Origin: Bordetella parapertussis
GTDB lineage: Bacteria > Pseudomonadota > Gammaproteobacteria > Burkholderiales > Burkholderiaceae_B
DNA: 64,000 bases
Assembly: GCA_945865935.1 (NCBI GenBank)
Contig: CAMBFI010000001.1
Span: 124,001-188,000 of the forward strand
Direction of reading: 5' to 3'
Part shown: piece by piece, positions 8,383 through 18,332 of the stretch
Layout of the letters: the number at the start of each line of letters is the position of its first letter
Position numbering within the stretch: the stretch's first letter is position 1
Position numbers and translations under genes: made by a program
The notes under the pieces: generated by a model
Database searches by the model: none
What the model was told of the DNA's origin: nothing
What the model saw: only the letters and a program-made list of their open reading frames with translations

Positions 8383-11121
8383 ATGCAGACCTTGACCCAA
8401 TATCCTTTCGTGCATGCTTCGAATCTTGGCATGCATGCGGCCAAAGATGTTTCTGTTTTGACGGTCAACAACCGTTTGGCTCGAAGGTTAATTCAGTTGC
8501 TGGCCCAGCAGCAGGCAGCGCGCGGGCAACTTGTTGCTGAAATGCCAGAGATCATGCCTTGGTCGGGGTGGGTGACGCATCAATTAGATCGTGCAGGCTT
8601 TGAGGAGTCTTTGCGAGCACACGCGCGACAGCTCGATGGATTTGAAGCGCAACTTCTGTGGGCGCAAGTCATTGAGCGGGTTGAGGGTGATGGTGCCTTG
8701 CTTGATGTCTATCAAGCTGCGGCCATGGCCCTTGCGGCGGATCAGTTGATCGAAGAGTGGCAGATCAAGGTTTTTGAGCACGAACATACTGAAGAATATG
8801 ACCGCTTTCGCCAGTGGCGCGACGCCTACCGCGAGCGGTTACATGCGCTGGACGCACTCGATACAACGAGCGCTCTGACGCGGTTGATTCAATATATTGA
8901 GAACGGCTTGCCATTGCCGGCTCAGATCATTCTTGCAGGTTTCACCGAGATATCGCCACGCATGGGGATGTTGCTCGAGGCGTTGGTCGCGCGCGGAGTC
9001 GTGGTTTCAACACTTGTCGAAGAGTTAGCGCAAGCATCTGATGTCACGCGTGTCGAAGCGGCGACTGCTCAGGCGGAGTGGTTGGCGGCTGCGAACTGGG
9101 CGCGTTCGCAGCTCGATCATCGACCAGAGGGGCGTTTTGCAATCATTGCGGTCTCGTTGGATGCGCAGGCACCCTTTGCGCGTCGCGTCCTAGATCAGAG
9201 CTTGAGCGACTCCAGCGGTGTGAGCGTGCACGCCTTTAACGTCGCGGTGGCGCGACCGTTGTCCGATTGGGCTGCTTGCCGCGCCGCTCTCGCCTGGCTG
9301 CGCACCTTCGTGCTCATGAAAGAGCAGCTCGGCGCATCGCCCGCAGATCTAGGCGCAGCCCTCTTGTCGGGATACTGCTCAGGGCACAGCACCGAGCAGG
9401 GCACGCGCGCAATGATCGATGCAGGTTGGCGTGAGTGGCAGGTGAGTCATGTTTCTCTTTCGTCATGGACCTCAGCCATTGAGCCTTTGCATCAGTTATC
9501 GCCGGCCTGGCAACGCGCATGGCAGGATTGGCAAGTGCTACCCCGCAGCACTGCCTTGCATCGCTGGTCTGGGGTATTTCGGGCGACGCTGGCTACGCTG
9601 GGTTTTCCCGGGCGCGGCGCGCAGAGCTCCGCGATGTATCAAGTCCTTGAAGCGTTCGACGCCTTGCTCGAGCGTTTTGAATCGTTGAGCGCACTGTTTC
9701 AACAGATACCCTCCTCCGAGGCCTTAAGCATTCTCGGTCGCTTAGCGCGCGCAACGATGTTTCAGCCGCAACGTGATCCGTCGGCGCGTCTCGATGTATT
9801 GGGTCTGCTTGAGGCAGAGGGAGGCCAGTGGGACGGTGTGTGGATGCTTGGTTTAACGGACGAGGTATTACCCGCCGCGACAAAACCTAATCCATTGATC
9901 CCGATGGCGGCATTGCGTCGGGCGCAGGCGCCTCGCGCAACACCCGAGCGCGAGAGCCAATGGGCACAACAGATTTTTGCCAACCTGTGCACGGTCGCGC
10001 CAGCGGTCACGGTAAGCGCTCCGCGGTTTGAGGGTGAGCGAGAGCTTCGCCCGTCACCGTTAATACAGGTGCTCCCTCCCGAGGAGACGGCCACGGATCA
10101 GACGAGTGAGTCCCTAGTGCGCTGGCAGGCCTCTGACCTAGAGTTATGGCGAGATGACCAAGGGCCACCCCTTGTGGCGGGTGAAAAGGTGCGAGGCGGA
10201 GTATCTGTGCTGGAGACACAGGCGATCAATCCGTTGTGGGCTTTTTTTCGCTATCGCTTAGGCCTGAAGGGTTTGCCTGCCTATGGCGAGCTTCCACAAA
10301 TGGCCCTACGCGGAAAGTTCCTGCATGGTGTGATGGAGCGTGTGTGGGAAGCGTTACGTGACCAGAGCGGTCTAAAGGTGGCGATTGAGACCTCTGCACT
10401 TTTGCCGCAACTTGAGAAAATTGTGCATGCAGTCGCGAGTCAGGAGCTCAACGCATTCGATATTGCCTTGCGTGATTTGGAAGTCAGACGCGCGATGGAA
10501 GTTGTTCATGATTGGTTGCTCGTTGAGGCGGCTCGTGCGCCCTTCGTTGTGCAAGAAATCGAGCAAAAGCGTGAGCTCAATATTAAGGGCCTGTTGCTCG
10601 ATGTTCGACTGGATCGTCTAGACCATCTTGTCTCTGAGGACCAGGGTGACGGGATCAAGCATCTCGCAGTGATTGATTACAAGACTGGCCAGTCTTTGCC
10701 CAAAGTGCTAAGTGATTGGGAAGGCGCGCGCCCCGTTAACCTGCAGGTGCCTGTCTATGCGGCCTTGCTTGGCGCCGGAAGCACGAGCGAAAATGGCGTA
10801 GGGGACCGTATTGGTGCCCTCATGTTGGTGCGTTTACATGCCAGAGGATGCGCGGCGCTCGGGCTCGTTGAGCATGATGATCTCGGCTTGAGCGGATTAA
10901 AGACGCTCGCCAAAGCAAAGTATTCCGATGCAGATTGGTCGAGCATGCTCTCCCGTCTGAGTGCCGTCATCGATATGCTGGCGCAAGAGTTTGTGCAGGG
11001 GCATGCGCTGAATCAGTCGTGGAAGGGAGCGGATCTCACGTTTTGCGACATACTGCCTTTGCTGAGGTATTACGATCAAGGTGAGGAAGACGCCCAGGGA
11101 GACAGCGATGACGAAGCCTGA
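8383..11121 (+). CDS. AddB/RecC-like repair nuclease subunit (PD-(D/E)XK domain)
   Basis: The 912-residue protein resembles the AddB-type 'probable DNA repair protein' found beside an AddA-like helicase in many beta- and gammaproteobacteria. The N-terminus (VLTVNNRLARRLI) replaces the AddB P-loop, so this subunit should not hydrolyse ATP. The C-terminal nuclease domain contains LDRLDHL followed by VIDYKTG, with D765 and K767 as likely PD-(D/E)XK residues. The Cys residues that bind an iron-sulphur cluster in Bacillus AddB are not seen at the equivalent NPLWAFFRYRLG segment. The downstream helicase gene overlaps its 3' end, so the two form a functional pair. Role: processing of double-strand breaks. 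Confidence 0.85.
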   Translation: MQTLTQYPFVHASNLGMHAAKDVSVLTVNNRLARRLIQLLAQQQAARGQLVAEMPEIMPWSGWVTHQLDRAGFEESLRAHARQLDGFEAQLLWAQVIERVEGDGALLDVYQAAAMALAADQLIEEWQIKVFEHEHTEEYDRFRQWRDAYRERLHALDALDTTSALTRLIQYIENGLPLPAQIILAGFTEISPRMGMLLEALVARGVVVSTLVEELAQASDVTRVEAATAQAEWLAAANWARSQLDHRPEGRFAIIAVSLDAQAPFARRVLDQSLSDSSGVSVHAFNVAVARPLSDWAACRAALAWLRTFVLMKEQLGASPADLGAALLSGYCSGHSTEQGTRAMIDAGWREWQVSHVSLSSWTSAIEPLHQLSPAWQRAWQDWQVLPRSTALHRWSGVFRATLATLGFPGRGAQSSAMYQVLEAFDALLERFESLSALFQQIPSSEALSILGRLARATMFQPQRDPSARLDVLGLLEAEGGQWDGVWMLGLTDEVLPAATKPNPLIPMAALRRAQAPRATPERESQWAQQIFANLCTVAPAVTVSAPRFEGERELRPSPLIQVLPPEETATDQTSESLVRWQASDLELWRDDQGPPLVAGEKVRGGVSVLETQAINPLWAFFRYRLGLKGLPAYGELPQMALRGKFLHGVMERVWEALRDQSGLKVAIETSALLPQLEKIVHAVASQELNAFDIALRDLEVRRAMEVVHDWLLVEAARAPFVVQEIEQKRELNIKGLLLDVRLDRLDHLVSEDQGDGIKHLAVIDYKTGQSLPKVLSDWEGARPVNLQVPVYAALLGAGSTSENGVGDRIGALMLVRLHARGCAALGLVEHDDLGLSGLKTLAKAKYSDADWSSMLSRLSAVIDMLAQEFVQGHALNQSWKGADLTFCDILPLLRYYDQGEEDAQGDSDDEA

Positions 11122-14100
11122 GCGCAAACCCTCAGACGCAGCGATCCGGCTCAGGGCCGTTGATCCGCGTCGCTCCTTTTTGGTGCAAGCGCCTGCGGGC
11201 TCTGGAAAAACAGAATTACTGACCGATCGCATCCTCGCCTTGCTCGCAACCGTTAGACGGCCCGAGGATATCGTTGCGATCACCTTCACTCGGAAGGCTG
11301 CCTCTGAGATGCATGATCGTGTGCTGAAAAAACTATCAGGCGCGATGGCGTTAGACGCCCCTCCCGACGCGGAGCACGATCGGCGCAGTTGGTTGCTTGC
11401 GCGGGCAGCACTCGAGCGCGACAAGGAGTTCGGTTGGAACTTGCTTGACTACCCAGCACGCTTGGCGATACGAACGATCGATTCGTTCTGTTCCGGTTTG
11501 GTGCGCAGTATGCCTTGGCTTTCATCAATGGGTGGGGTGCCGGGTGTCGCGGAGGACCCGGAGATGCATTATCAGGCGGCTGCCCGAGCGACCGTCGCAA
11601 TGGCGGGCCAGGAGCAAGGCGTTAGGCGATTGCTGGAGCACATGGATTTGGATGTGCAGGCGACCTGCGACGCGTTGGCCGGAATGCTTGCGCAGCGAGA
11701 CCAATGGTTGTCCTTGCTTCAAGAGGGTGACGATCGGTTGCTCTTGGAAGAAAATTTTGAGCAAACCGTTACGCAACAACTTGAGCGATTGCTTAACGAA
11801 ATGCCAACGGGATGGTCACAAGAGCTAGCGCCTTTAGCTCGCATTGCCGCTGACAATTTAATGCAGGAGACGCCTGACCATCCCGTGTGCGCATTGTTGG
11901 ATTGGGAGGGAGAGCCTCTAGAGGCCAATGCAACAGAGCTTGGTCGTTGGCGAGGGTTGGCAGCGTTGTTACTGACCGCGGGTAACAAAACCGTGCGCGC
12001 GCAGATCAATGTGAAGATCGGTTTTCCTGCGAGTCCCGCTTTCGCGCCGGCAAAAAAATCTTTTGCGCAGTGGCTAGACCGGTTCCGTGGTGAACCCGCG
12101 CCAGAGTGGGTCGAACGCTTGGGCGAGATCAGCGATACGCCTCATCCTGAGTTCAGCGAAGATCAATGGGCCATTTTGCAGGCGCAATTGCAATGCCTGC
12201 GTTTGGCTGCGGGCCAATTAACACTGCAATTCATGAGTGCGGGTGAGGTCGATTTCACCGAAATCGCCAGAAGAGCGGATCTCGCGTTGGGTCGGGTCGA
12301 TCAACCGAGTGAGTTGCTCCTTCGGCTCGATGCAAATATTCAGCACTTATTAATCGACGAGTTTCAGGACACCAGTCAATCGCAAATTCAATTAATTGAG
12401 AAGATCACTGCGGGTTGGCAGCCTGACGATGGGCGAACGGTTTTCTTCGTTGGTGATCCAATGCAGTCGATCTATCGGTTCCGCAAAGCCAACGTGAGCT
12501 TGTTTCTACAGGTTCGTGACCACGGTTTACGTGCGTTTTGTGACGACAGCCTCCAGCCTGAGTATCTGCAACTGAGTGATAATTTCCGATCGCAAGCCGG
12601 CATTGTGGGCTGGGTGAATCAGACTTTTAAGCCTATGTTTCCCGAAACAGACGACGCTGAAGTTGGGGCAATTTCCTACGCGAGCTCTGAGCCGTTTAAA
12701 GCGATCGCGCAGGGCGATGCCGTAGAGTTTCACCACGCGTGGGTGGGCGCATCGCGTAGCGCTGAACATATCGTTGTGGATTTAGTCCGTGAAGCGCTCG
12801 CGGAATTTTCTGACACCGCCCATCCGGTTGCCGTTTTGGTGCGTGCACGCTCACACCTTAAAGATGTCACACGTTTATTGGCCCAGGCGGGCATTGCCTG
12901 TCGGGCAGTCGATCTGGTGCCGCTTAATAAGCGGTCCTACGTGATCGACCTCGTACAAATTGTCCGCGCAGTGACGCACCCGGGCGACCGCGCGGCCTGG
13001 GTTTCTATCCTGAGGTCTGCTTATTGCGGTTTATCTTTAAACAGCCTGCATGCACTGTTTGCGCAATCTGCAAAAATTTCGATTCCCCAGGTTTTGCATC
13101 GTGTGTTGCGCGTCCCCGGTGATGGGTCGCCGTGCCTGGCTGAGCAATCATTAACGCCATCAGAATTTGAGCGTTTGCGCTCAGTCGCCCCTATCTTGCT
13201 CGAAGCCCTAGAGGAAGATGATGTCTTGCCTTTTGCAGCACGGATGCAACGACTTTGGCGAGATCTCGGTGGTCCTGCGCTGGCACAGTCTGCTGCAGAT
13301 TTGCTGGACGCCGAAAGTTTATTTGCGCTGATTGAGCGCTTGGCACCATACGGCGGACTCGATATCGGTGCGCTCGAAAAGCAGATCAAAAAGCTATTTG
13401 CTTCGCCTGGAACCGATACCCAAGCAGTGGAAGTGATGACGATGCACAAGTGCAAAGGGTTGCAGTTTGAATCTGTGATTTTGTACGGACTGCATCATGG
13501 ATCGACGAGCGACAGGGTGCCGTTAGTCTATTTTGAACAGGTTGGCTCAAAGCTCATGCTTGGTCCGATTAAGCCTCGCGCTCGAGAGGGGCATGATCCG
13601 ATTTCTCGCTACCTAGGTTTGCGTGAAAAACGTCGTGGCGAGTTTGAGGTTGATCGCTTGCTTTATGTCGCGGCGACCCGCGCCAAAGAGCGGTTGCACC
13701 TTGTCGCCGATGTGGCGATCAAGGACGGCGCACCTGCCAAACCCGCCGCTGGTAGTTTGCTTAGTCGGCTGTGGTCGAGTTGGCCATCGTTAGAGGTGCC
13801 GCCGGACTTGTTGCAGGCCGACGCTGCCGCAGAGCCGCTGCCGGCCCACCGTGGGTCAGAATTGCTTAGACGGAGTTTGAGTGCGTTACGTGCGCAGAGC
13901 GAAAAAACGAAACAACAAGTAAGTAAAACTGCTGCGTCCGGGTCAGGCTACGCGCAGACGTTTGCCTGGGCAGCTAGCAAGTCCCATGATCGCGTGCTTG
14001 GGACGCTTATCCACTCGTGGCTGGATCATTTGGGACGTCAGTCCGGCCGGGGCTGGACGGTTGAGAAAATGCGTGCACAGCGCGCGCGCATTGAATTGCA

Positions 14101-14503
14101 ATGTCGGCAGCTCGGTTTGCCTGCCGAGGAGATTGCAGACTTAGCGCATGAGGTTCTTGAAACCTTGTTGGCGATGCTGACAAGCCAGCGGGGGCAAGAC
14201 TTGCTCGCTTGTTTGGACGCGCGTCGCGAGTGGGCGTTATTGGATGCGACTGGCAAAGTATCGATCCTTGATTTGGCGATCTCCAACCCAGAGGGGTGGT
14301 TAGTGGTGGATTACAAAACCGGTCGTCCTGCAGCAGAGGAAAGCACTGAAACATTCAGTTCGCGCATGTTGGCCCGCTACGCACCGCAGTTGGCGCGTTA
14401 CTGCGAGCAAGTCAGTGCTTTGGACGGTCGGCGTGCATGCGCAGCCCTATATTTCCCGCGCGACGACCTGTGGATTGACTTTGATCCACGCGCGAGTAGC
14501 TAG
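11108..14503 (+). CDS. AddA-like UvrD-family helicase/exonuclease
   Basis: Superfamily 1A helicase with a C-terminal nuclease, the ATP-driven partner of the preceding AddB-like protein. Motif I is APAGSGKTE (K34), Walker B is DEFQDTS (D417/E418), followed by GDPMQSIYRFRKANV and NFRSQAGIV. The C-terminus carries LDLAI...VVDYKTG with D1068 and K1070 of a PD-(D/E)XK fold. The frame is open from 11081, but the ATG at 11108 is preferred because AGGGAGA lies just upstream and the protein then begins MTKPERKPSD. This start leaves a 14-base overlap with the previous gene, consistent with translational coupling. It is about 1131 residues, normal for the family. Confidence 0.88.
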   Translation: MTKPERKPSDAAIRLRAVDPRRSFLVQAPAGSGKTELLTDRILALLATVRRPEDIVAITFTRKAASEMHDRVLKKLSGAMALDAPPDAEHDRRSWLLARAALERDKEFGWNLLDYPARLAIRTIDSFCSGLVRSMPWLSSMGGVPGVAEDPEMHYQAAARATVAMAGQEQGVRRLLEHMDLDVQATCDALAGMLAQRDQWLSLLQEGDDRLLLEENFEQTVTQQLERLLNEMPTGWSQELAPLARIAADNLMQETPDHPVCALLDWEGEPLEANATELGRWRGLAALLLTAGNKTVRAQINVKIGFPASPAFAPAKKSFAQWLDRFRGEPAPEWVERLGEISDTPHPEFSEDQWAILQAQLQCLRLAAGQLTLQFMSAGEVDFTEIARRADLALGRVDQPSELLLRLDANIQHLLIDEFQDTSQSQIQLIEKITAGWQPDDGRTVFFVGDPMQSIYRFRKANVSLFLQVRDHGLRAFCDDSLQPEYLQLSDNFRSQAGIVGWVNQTFKPMFPETDDAEVGAISYASSEPFKAIAQGDAVEFHHAWVGASRSAEHIVVDLVREALAEFSDTAHPVAVLVRARSHLKDVTRLLAQAGIACRAVDLVPLNKRSYVIDLVQIVRAVTHPGDRAAWVSILRSAYCGLSLNSLHALFAQSAKISIPQVLHRVLRVPGDGSPCLAEQSLTPSEFERLRSVAPILLEALEEDDVLPFAARMQRLWRDLGGPALAQSAADLLDAESLFALIERLAPYGGLDIGALEKQIKKLFASPGTDTQAVEVMTMHKCKGLQFESVILYGLHHGSTSDRVPLVYFEQVGSKLMLGPIKPRAREGHDPISRYLGLREKRRGEFEVDRLLYVAATRAKERLHLVADVAIKDGAPAKPAAGSLLSRLWSSWPSLEVPPDLLQADAAAEPLPAHRGSELLRRSLSALRAQSEKTKQQVSKTAASGSGYAQTFAWAASKSHDRVLGTLIHSWLDHLGRQSGRGWTVEKMRAQRARIELQCRQLGLPAEEIADLAHEVLETLLAMLTSQRGQDLLACLDARREWALLDATGKVSILDLAISNPEGWLVVDYKTGRPAAEESTETFSSRMLARYAPQLARYCEQVSALDGRRACAALYFPRDDLWIDFDPRASS

Positions 14504-14516
14504 CCCTGCTAGAATT

Positions 14517-14620
14517 GAGGTTGGCGGGCCCCTTCGCATGGTTCGGCGGCAAACCTGGTCAGGTCGGGAACGAAGCAGCCATAGTCGTGCAGAATTAGTG
14601 CCGAAGTCAGGCTCGCCTCT
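14517..14620 (+). ncRNA. ffs: 4.5S signal recognition particle RNA
   Basis: The conserved SRP Alu-less hairpin core is plain: GGTCAGGTCGGGAACGAAGC followed by AGCC, matching the Ffh-binding loop region of 4.5S RNA. Outer arms GGCGGGCC (14523-14530) and GGCTCGCC (14610-14617) pair to close the rod. Location just upstream of dnaX is a common arrangement in proteobacteria. Exact 5' and 3' ends are approximate. The RNA assembles with Ffh to target nascent inner-membrane proteins. Confidence 0.93.
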
Positions 14621-14649
14621 CTAATTTCCGTTTGTGGTCGGTACAGCTC

Positions 14650-16317
14650 ATGAGTTATCTGGTCCTTGCGCGCAAATGGCGTCCCCGTTCGTTCGATACC
14701 CTCGTCGGACAGGATCACGTTGTCCGCGCGCTTACGCACGCTTTGACGACGCAGCGTCTACACCACGCTTGGTTGTTTACGGGTACGCGGGGGGTGGGCA
14801 AAACCACGCTGTCGCGTATTCTCGCTAAGGCACTCAACTGCGAGAAAGGTATCACCGCGACGCCCTGCGGCGTCTGTCAGGCTTGCACCGAAATCGATGA
14901 AGGTCGTTTTGTCGACTACCTTGAGCTCGATGCGGCGTCCAACCGCGGCGTTGAGGAGATGACCCAGTTGCTGGAACAGGCTGTGTATTCTCCGGGAGCG
15001 GGACGCTTCAAGGTCTACATGATCGACGAAGTCCACATGCTGACGGGGCACGCGTTCAACGCGATGCTCAAAACGCTCGAAGAACCGCCACCGCATGTCA
15101 AATTTATTTTGGCCACGACGGATCCTCAGAAAATACCGGTCACTGTGCTGTCGCGCTGTTTGCAGTTCAATCTCAAGCAGATGCCAGGCGAGGCGATTGT
15201 CGGCCACCTTGAAAACGTTCTTGCCCAAGAGCAAATGCCCTATGAAGTGCCCGCGCTTAGATTGCTAGGGCAGGCTGCTGCGGGTTCCATGCGTGATGCG
15301 CTTTCCCTGACAGACCAGGCGATCGCCTACAGTGCCGGCAATCTGACCGAGGAGGCTGTGCGTGGCATGCTAGGCACGATCGATCAGCGCCACCTCGTGC
15401 GTTTGCTAGATGCGTTGCAGGCCGGACACGCTGCAACCGTCCTCGAGATCGCGGACGAACTGGCGACGCGTGGTTTGTCTTACCGGGCCGCACTTGCGGA
15501 TTTGGCGGTCATGTTGTCGCGCATCGCCATTGCCCAGAGGGTTTCGCAGGCGCTTGATCAGACGGATCCGATTGCCAACGATCTGTTGCGCTTTGCCGCC
15601 AGCATGCACCCAGATGTGGTTCAGTTGTTCTACACGGTTGCTGTGCATAGTCGCAACGAATTGGTCCTCGCGCCCGACGAGTACGCAGGTTTTGTTATGG
15701 CATGTTTGCGCATGTTGGCCTTAGTGCCTCGTGGGTCGTCTGAGCCAGAGAAGCTGGTGCGAAACGAGCCAGCCCCTGAGCGAACCGATGAGTCATCCGT
15801 CCGCACGGCGTCTGCGCCGGCGGTTCGTGTTGCTGCAGTCAAGACCTCAGCCGCCCCGATTGTGAACGCGGCGCCCCAACCTGTGGCCGTCAAGCCAAAC
15901 GTTGCGGTGAGCGCGAACGTGGGTGTTGTCTTGCCGGAGCCTTGGGCTACCTTCTCTGCGAAACTCCCCTTGACTGGAATGGCCCAGCAACTTGCGCGTC
16001 AGTCGGAGTGCGTGTCAATCAAAGGGCGTGCGATGTTGCTGCGCGTATCGAACAAGGCGCTCTCCGAGGGCGTGCATGCCGAACGGTTGCGCGTGGTGCT
16101 CAAAGAGTTTTTTGGCCAGGATGTGCAGGTCACTTTTGAGGTCGGAGCGGTGCAGGGCGAGTCCGCGCACGCGTTGGATCAGGCCGAGCAGGAGACCCGT
16201 CAACTAGACGCCGAAGCCTCGGTTCAAGTTGACCCCTTCGTGCAAGCCCTAGTCAAGGATTTTGGCGCGCAGGTCGTACCGGGCTCTGTACGTCCCGGAC
16301 AATCAAATTCAATTTAA
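14650..16317 (+). CDS. dnaX: DNA polymerase III subunit tau/gamma
   Basis: AAA+ clamp-loader subunit of the replicative polymerase. Motifs are Walker A GTRGVGKT (45-52), zinc-binding cysteines C64, C73, C76 and C79, the DEVH Walker B (126-129) and the SRC sensor (168-170). A proline/alanine/valine-rich linker (about 360-440) leads to the C-terminal tau region. The frame is open from a TTG at 14632, but [13 protein letters not shown] from the ATG at 14650 is the family N-terminus. The 555 residues suggest full tau; no slippery A-run was seen that would make gamma by frameshift. It is followed by ybaB and recR, the usual cluster. Confidence 0.96.
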   Translation: MSYLVLARKWRPRSFDTLVGQDHVVRALTHALTTQRLHHAWLFTGTRGVGKTTLSRILAKALNCEKGITATPCGVCQACTEIDEGRFVDYLELDAASNRGVEEMTQLLEQAVYSPGAGRFKVYMIDEVHMLTGHAFNAMLKTLEEPPPHVKFILATTDPQKIPVTVLSRCLQFNLKQMPGEAIVGHLENVLAQEQMPYEVPALRLLGQAAAGSMRDALSLTDQAIAYSAGNLTEEAVRGMLGTIDQRHLVRLLDALQAGHAATVLEIADELATRGLSYRAALADLAVMLSRIAIAQRVSQALDQTDPIANDLLRFAASMHPDVVQLFYTVAVHSRNELVLAPDEYAGFVMACLRMLALVPRGSSEPEKLVRNEPAPERTDESSVRTASAPAVRVAAVKTSAAPIVNAAPQPVAVKPNVAVSANVGVVLPEPWATFSAKLPLTGMAQQLARQSECVSIKGRAMLLRVSNKALSEGVHAERLRVVLKEFFGQDVQVTFEVGAVQGESAHALDQAEQETRQLDAEASVQVDPFVQALVKDFGAQVVPGSVRPGQSNSI

Positions 16318-16343
16318 ATCAATCGTATTTAGGGATCTCTATC

Positions 16344-16670
16344 ATGATGAAAGGGCAGATTGCTGGTTTGATGCGCCAAGCGCAACAAATGCAAGAAAAT
16401 ATGAAAAAGGCGCAGGACGCACTCGCTGATATTCAGGTCGAAGGTGCCTCCGGTGGTGGCTTGGTCAGAGTCACAATGACATGCCGTCACGACGTCAAGC
16501 GCGTCGTGATTGATCCGAGTTTGCTCGCCGATGACAAAGACATGCTTGAAGATCTCGTGGCGGCAGCCTTCAATGATGCGTTACGCAAGGCTGAAGCCAC
16601 TTCGTCTGAGAAAATGGCCGCCGTTACTGCGGGCATGCCTTTGCCACCTGGAATGAAGTTGCCGTTCTAA
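16344..16670 (+). CDS. ybaB: YbaB/EbfC-family nucleoid-associated protein
   Basis: Small dimeric DNA-binding protein of 108 residues, found between dnaX and recR in most bacteria. The Met/Gln-rich helix [16 protein letters not shown] near the N-terminus, the central [12 protein letters not shown] strand region and the C-terminal [11 protein letters not shown] are family hallmarks. Two adjacent ATGs exist (16344 and 16347); an AGGGA sits about nine bases upstream. It lies 26 bases after dnaX and 9 bases before recR, so it is part of one operon. Confidence 0.95.
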   Translation: MMKGQIAGLMRQAQQMQENMKKAQDALADIQVEGASGGGLVRVTMTCRHDVKRVVIDPSLLADDKDMLEDLVAAAFNDALRKAEATSSEKMAAVTAGMPLPPGMKLPF

Positions 16671-16679
16671 TTTCATTTC

Positions 16680-17288
16680 ATGGAAAACTCTACGTCAGAA
16701 CCGCAACCCCTTTTAGCGCTCGTTGACGCCTTAAAGCGTCTGCCTGGTATCGGGGTACGCACAGCGCGGCGCATGGCTTACCATCTGCTGCAACACGATT
16801 TGCAGGCGGCGCAAGAGTTGGGCCAAGCCCTGACTCAGGCGGTCGAGAGATTGCGGCATTGCGAGCAGTGCAACGGTTTCACAGAAGTGCCGGTCTGCGC
16901 GACATGCTTACACGCTGAACGCGATAAGACGCTACTTTGCATTGTGGAGACCCCAGCAGATCAAAATTCAATTGAAGCAACCCATGGCTATGCTGGTTTG
17001 TATTACGTCTTGATGGGGCGCTTGGCACCGCTTGAGGGCACTGGACCCGATGAGTTGGATTTTGATCGGGTGCTTGCGCGCGCCTCAGATGGCGTTGTGC
17101 AGGAGGTCATCTTGGCGACCAACTTCACAGCAGAGGGCGAGACAACCGCACACTATTTGTCTGAGGCCTTGCGCACGCACGGAATCAAAGTCACGCGATT
17201 AGCACGTGGTGTGCCAGCGGGCAGCGAAATTGAATACGTTGATGCGGGCACTGTGGCTTGGGCGCTCATGGAGCGCAAGCCCACTTAA
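16680..17288 (+). CDS. recR: Recombination protein RecR
   Basis: Part of the RecFOR pathway that loads RecA on gapped DNA. The 202-residue protein has a helix-hairpin-helix ([13 protein letters not shown], 21-33), a C4 zinc module (C61, C64, C73, C76) and a Toprim domain from about 84 containing [12 protein letters not shown] and the ATNFTAEGE segment. It completes the dnaX-ybaB-recR cluster and is convergent with the transaldolase gene. A GC-rich inverted repeat occurs near 17319-17339, but no T-run follows, so I do not call a terminator. Confidence 0.96.
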   Translation: MENSTSEPQPLLALVDALKRLPGIGVRTARRMAYHLLQHDLQAAQELGQALTQAVERLRHCEQCNGFTEVPVCATCLHAERDKTLLCIVETPADQNSIEATHGYAGLYYVLMGRLAPLEGTGPDELDFDRVLARASDGVVQEVILATNFTAEGETTAHYLSEALRTHGIKVTRLARGVPAGSEIEYVDAGTVAWALMERKPT

Positions 17289-17328
17289 ACGTCCGGAGTT
17301 TGCAGGGGCGATGAGCCTTGGCGCTGCG

Positions 17329-18282
17329 TTAGCGCTGCGCCTCGATCAACGTATCAAGCTTGCGCGCATCGGCGACGAAGGCACGAATCCCTTCCGAAAG
17401 CTTTTCGCTGGCCATCGCGTCTTCGTTTAATAAAAAACGGAAAGCCTGCTCACCGGCAGGGAGTCGCACCGCTGGGTTGTTGCGCGCAAATTCTGCATTC
17501 AGGCGACACGGCACTGCGCCTTGATCACCCGATAAATTCGCCAGGAGCTCTGGGCTGATAGTGAGTAGATCACATCCGGCTAAGGCCAGAATCTGCCCTG
17601 TGTTTCTGAAACTGGCACCCATGATTTCCGTCGCGATATCAAAATTTTTGTAATAGCTATAGATGCGCGACACAGAAAGTACGCCAGGGTCCTTGACACC
17701 GCTGTTGGCGGCTTCGTCCCACGCGGAGCCCTGTTGTTTTTTATGCCAGTCGTAGATGCGCCCCACAAAGGGTGAAATCAACTGCACCTTTGCATCCGCG
17801 CACTCAACTGCTTGCACAAGTGAGAAGAGCAACGTGAGATTGCATCGGATGCCTTCGGCCTGCAGGACGCGAGCCGCTTGTATTCCTTCGTAGGTCGCGG
17901 CGATTTTGATCAGAATACGCGCGCGCGCAAAGCCCGCGTCCTCGTACAAGCGAATCAGTCGACGCGCGCGCTCAATGGTGCCTCGCGTGTCAAAAGATAG
18001 TCGTGCGTCGACCTCTGTTGAGACGCGTCCGGGAACGATGTTGAGAATCTCTGTGCCAAACGCCACCAGAAGGTGATCGACGACATCTGACGTGCTGGCG
18101 GCCGAATTGGCACGCACACAACGCGCGAGCATCGGCTTATAGGCGTCTTGCTGAACCGCTTTGAGAATCAACGACGGATTGGTCGTGGCGTCAGTAGGCT
18201 GGTAGCGCCGCATGCCCTCAAAGTCGCCAGTATCGGCCACCACAGTGGTTTGGGATCTTAGGGATTCGAGAAGGCTGCTCAT
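17329..18282 (-). CDS. tal: Transaldolase
   Basis: Cytosolic pentose-phosphate enzyme that moves a dihydroxyacetone unit between sugar phosphates. The 317-residue length matches the TalB type. Visible motifs are TDATTNPSL (30-38) and ILIKIAAT with the Schiff-base lysine at K126; D17 fits the conserved catalytic aspartate. It is divergent from carA, with only 50 bases between the two starts, so the promoters overlap or face each other. No further pentose-phosphate gene lies in the window. Confidence 0.95.
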   Translation of the reverse strand: MSSLLESLRSQTTVVADTGDFEGMRRYQPTDATTNPSLILKAVQQDAYKPMLARCVRANSAASTSDVVDHLLVAFGTEILNIVPGRVSTEVDARLSFDTRGTIERARRLIRLYEDAGFARARILIKIAATYEGIQAARVLQAEGIRCNLTLLFSLVQAVECADAKVQLISPFVGRIYDWHKKQQGSAWDEAANSGVKDPGVLSVSRIYSYYKNFDIATEIMGASFRNTGQILALAGCDLLTISPELLANLSGDQGAVPCRLNAEFARNNPAVRLPAGEQAFRFLLNEDAMASEKLSEGIRAFVADARKLDTLIEAQR

Positions 18283-18287
18283 CGGGT

Positions 18288-18293
18288 TATACT
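18288..18293 (+). promoter_or_regulatory. Candidate -10 element for carA
   Basis: TATACT lies 39 bases before the proposed carA GTG in the short tal-carA divergent region. The sequence 17 bases upstream (TTCGAG) is a poor -35, so this is only a candidate. No PurR/ArgR-like operator was recognised. Confidence 0.3.
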
Positions 18294-18332
18294 TCCAAGG
18301 TTTGCTTACTGATTTTGACGCCGGAGTTGATT

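Noticed and set aside
14650-16317. Programmed frameshift producing DnaX gamma
   Set aside because: No A-rich slippery run comparable to the E. coli site was seen in the gene.
17289-17340. Bidirectional terminator between recR and tal
   Set aside because: A GC-rich inverted repeat exists near 17319-17339 but it overlaps the tal end and has no T-run on either strand.
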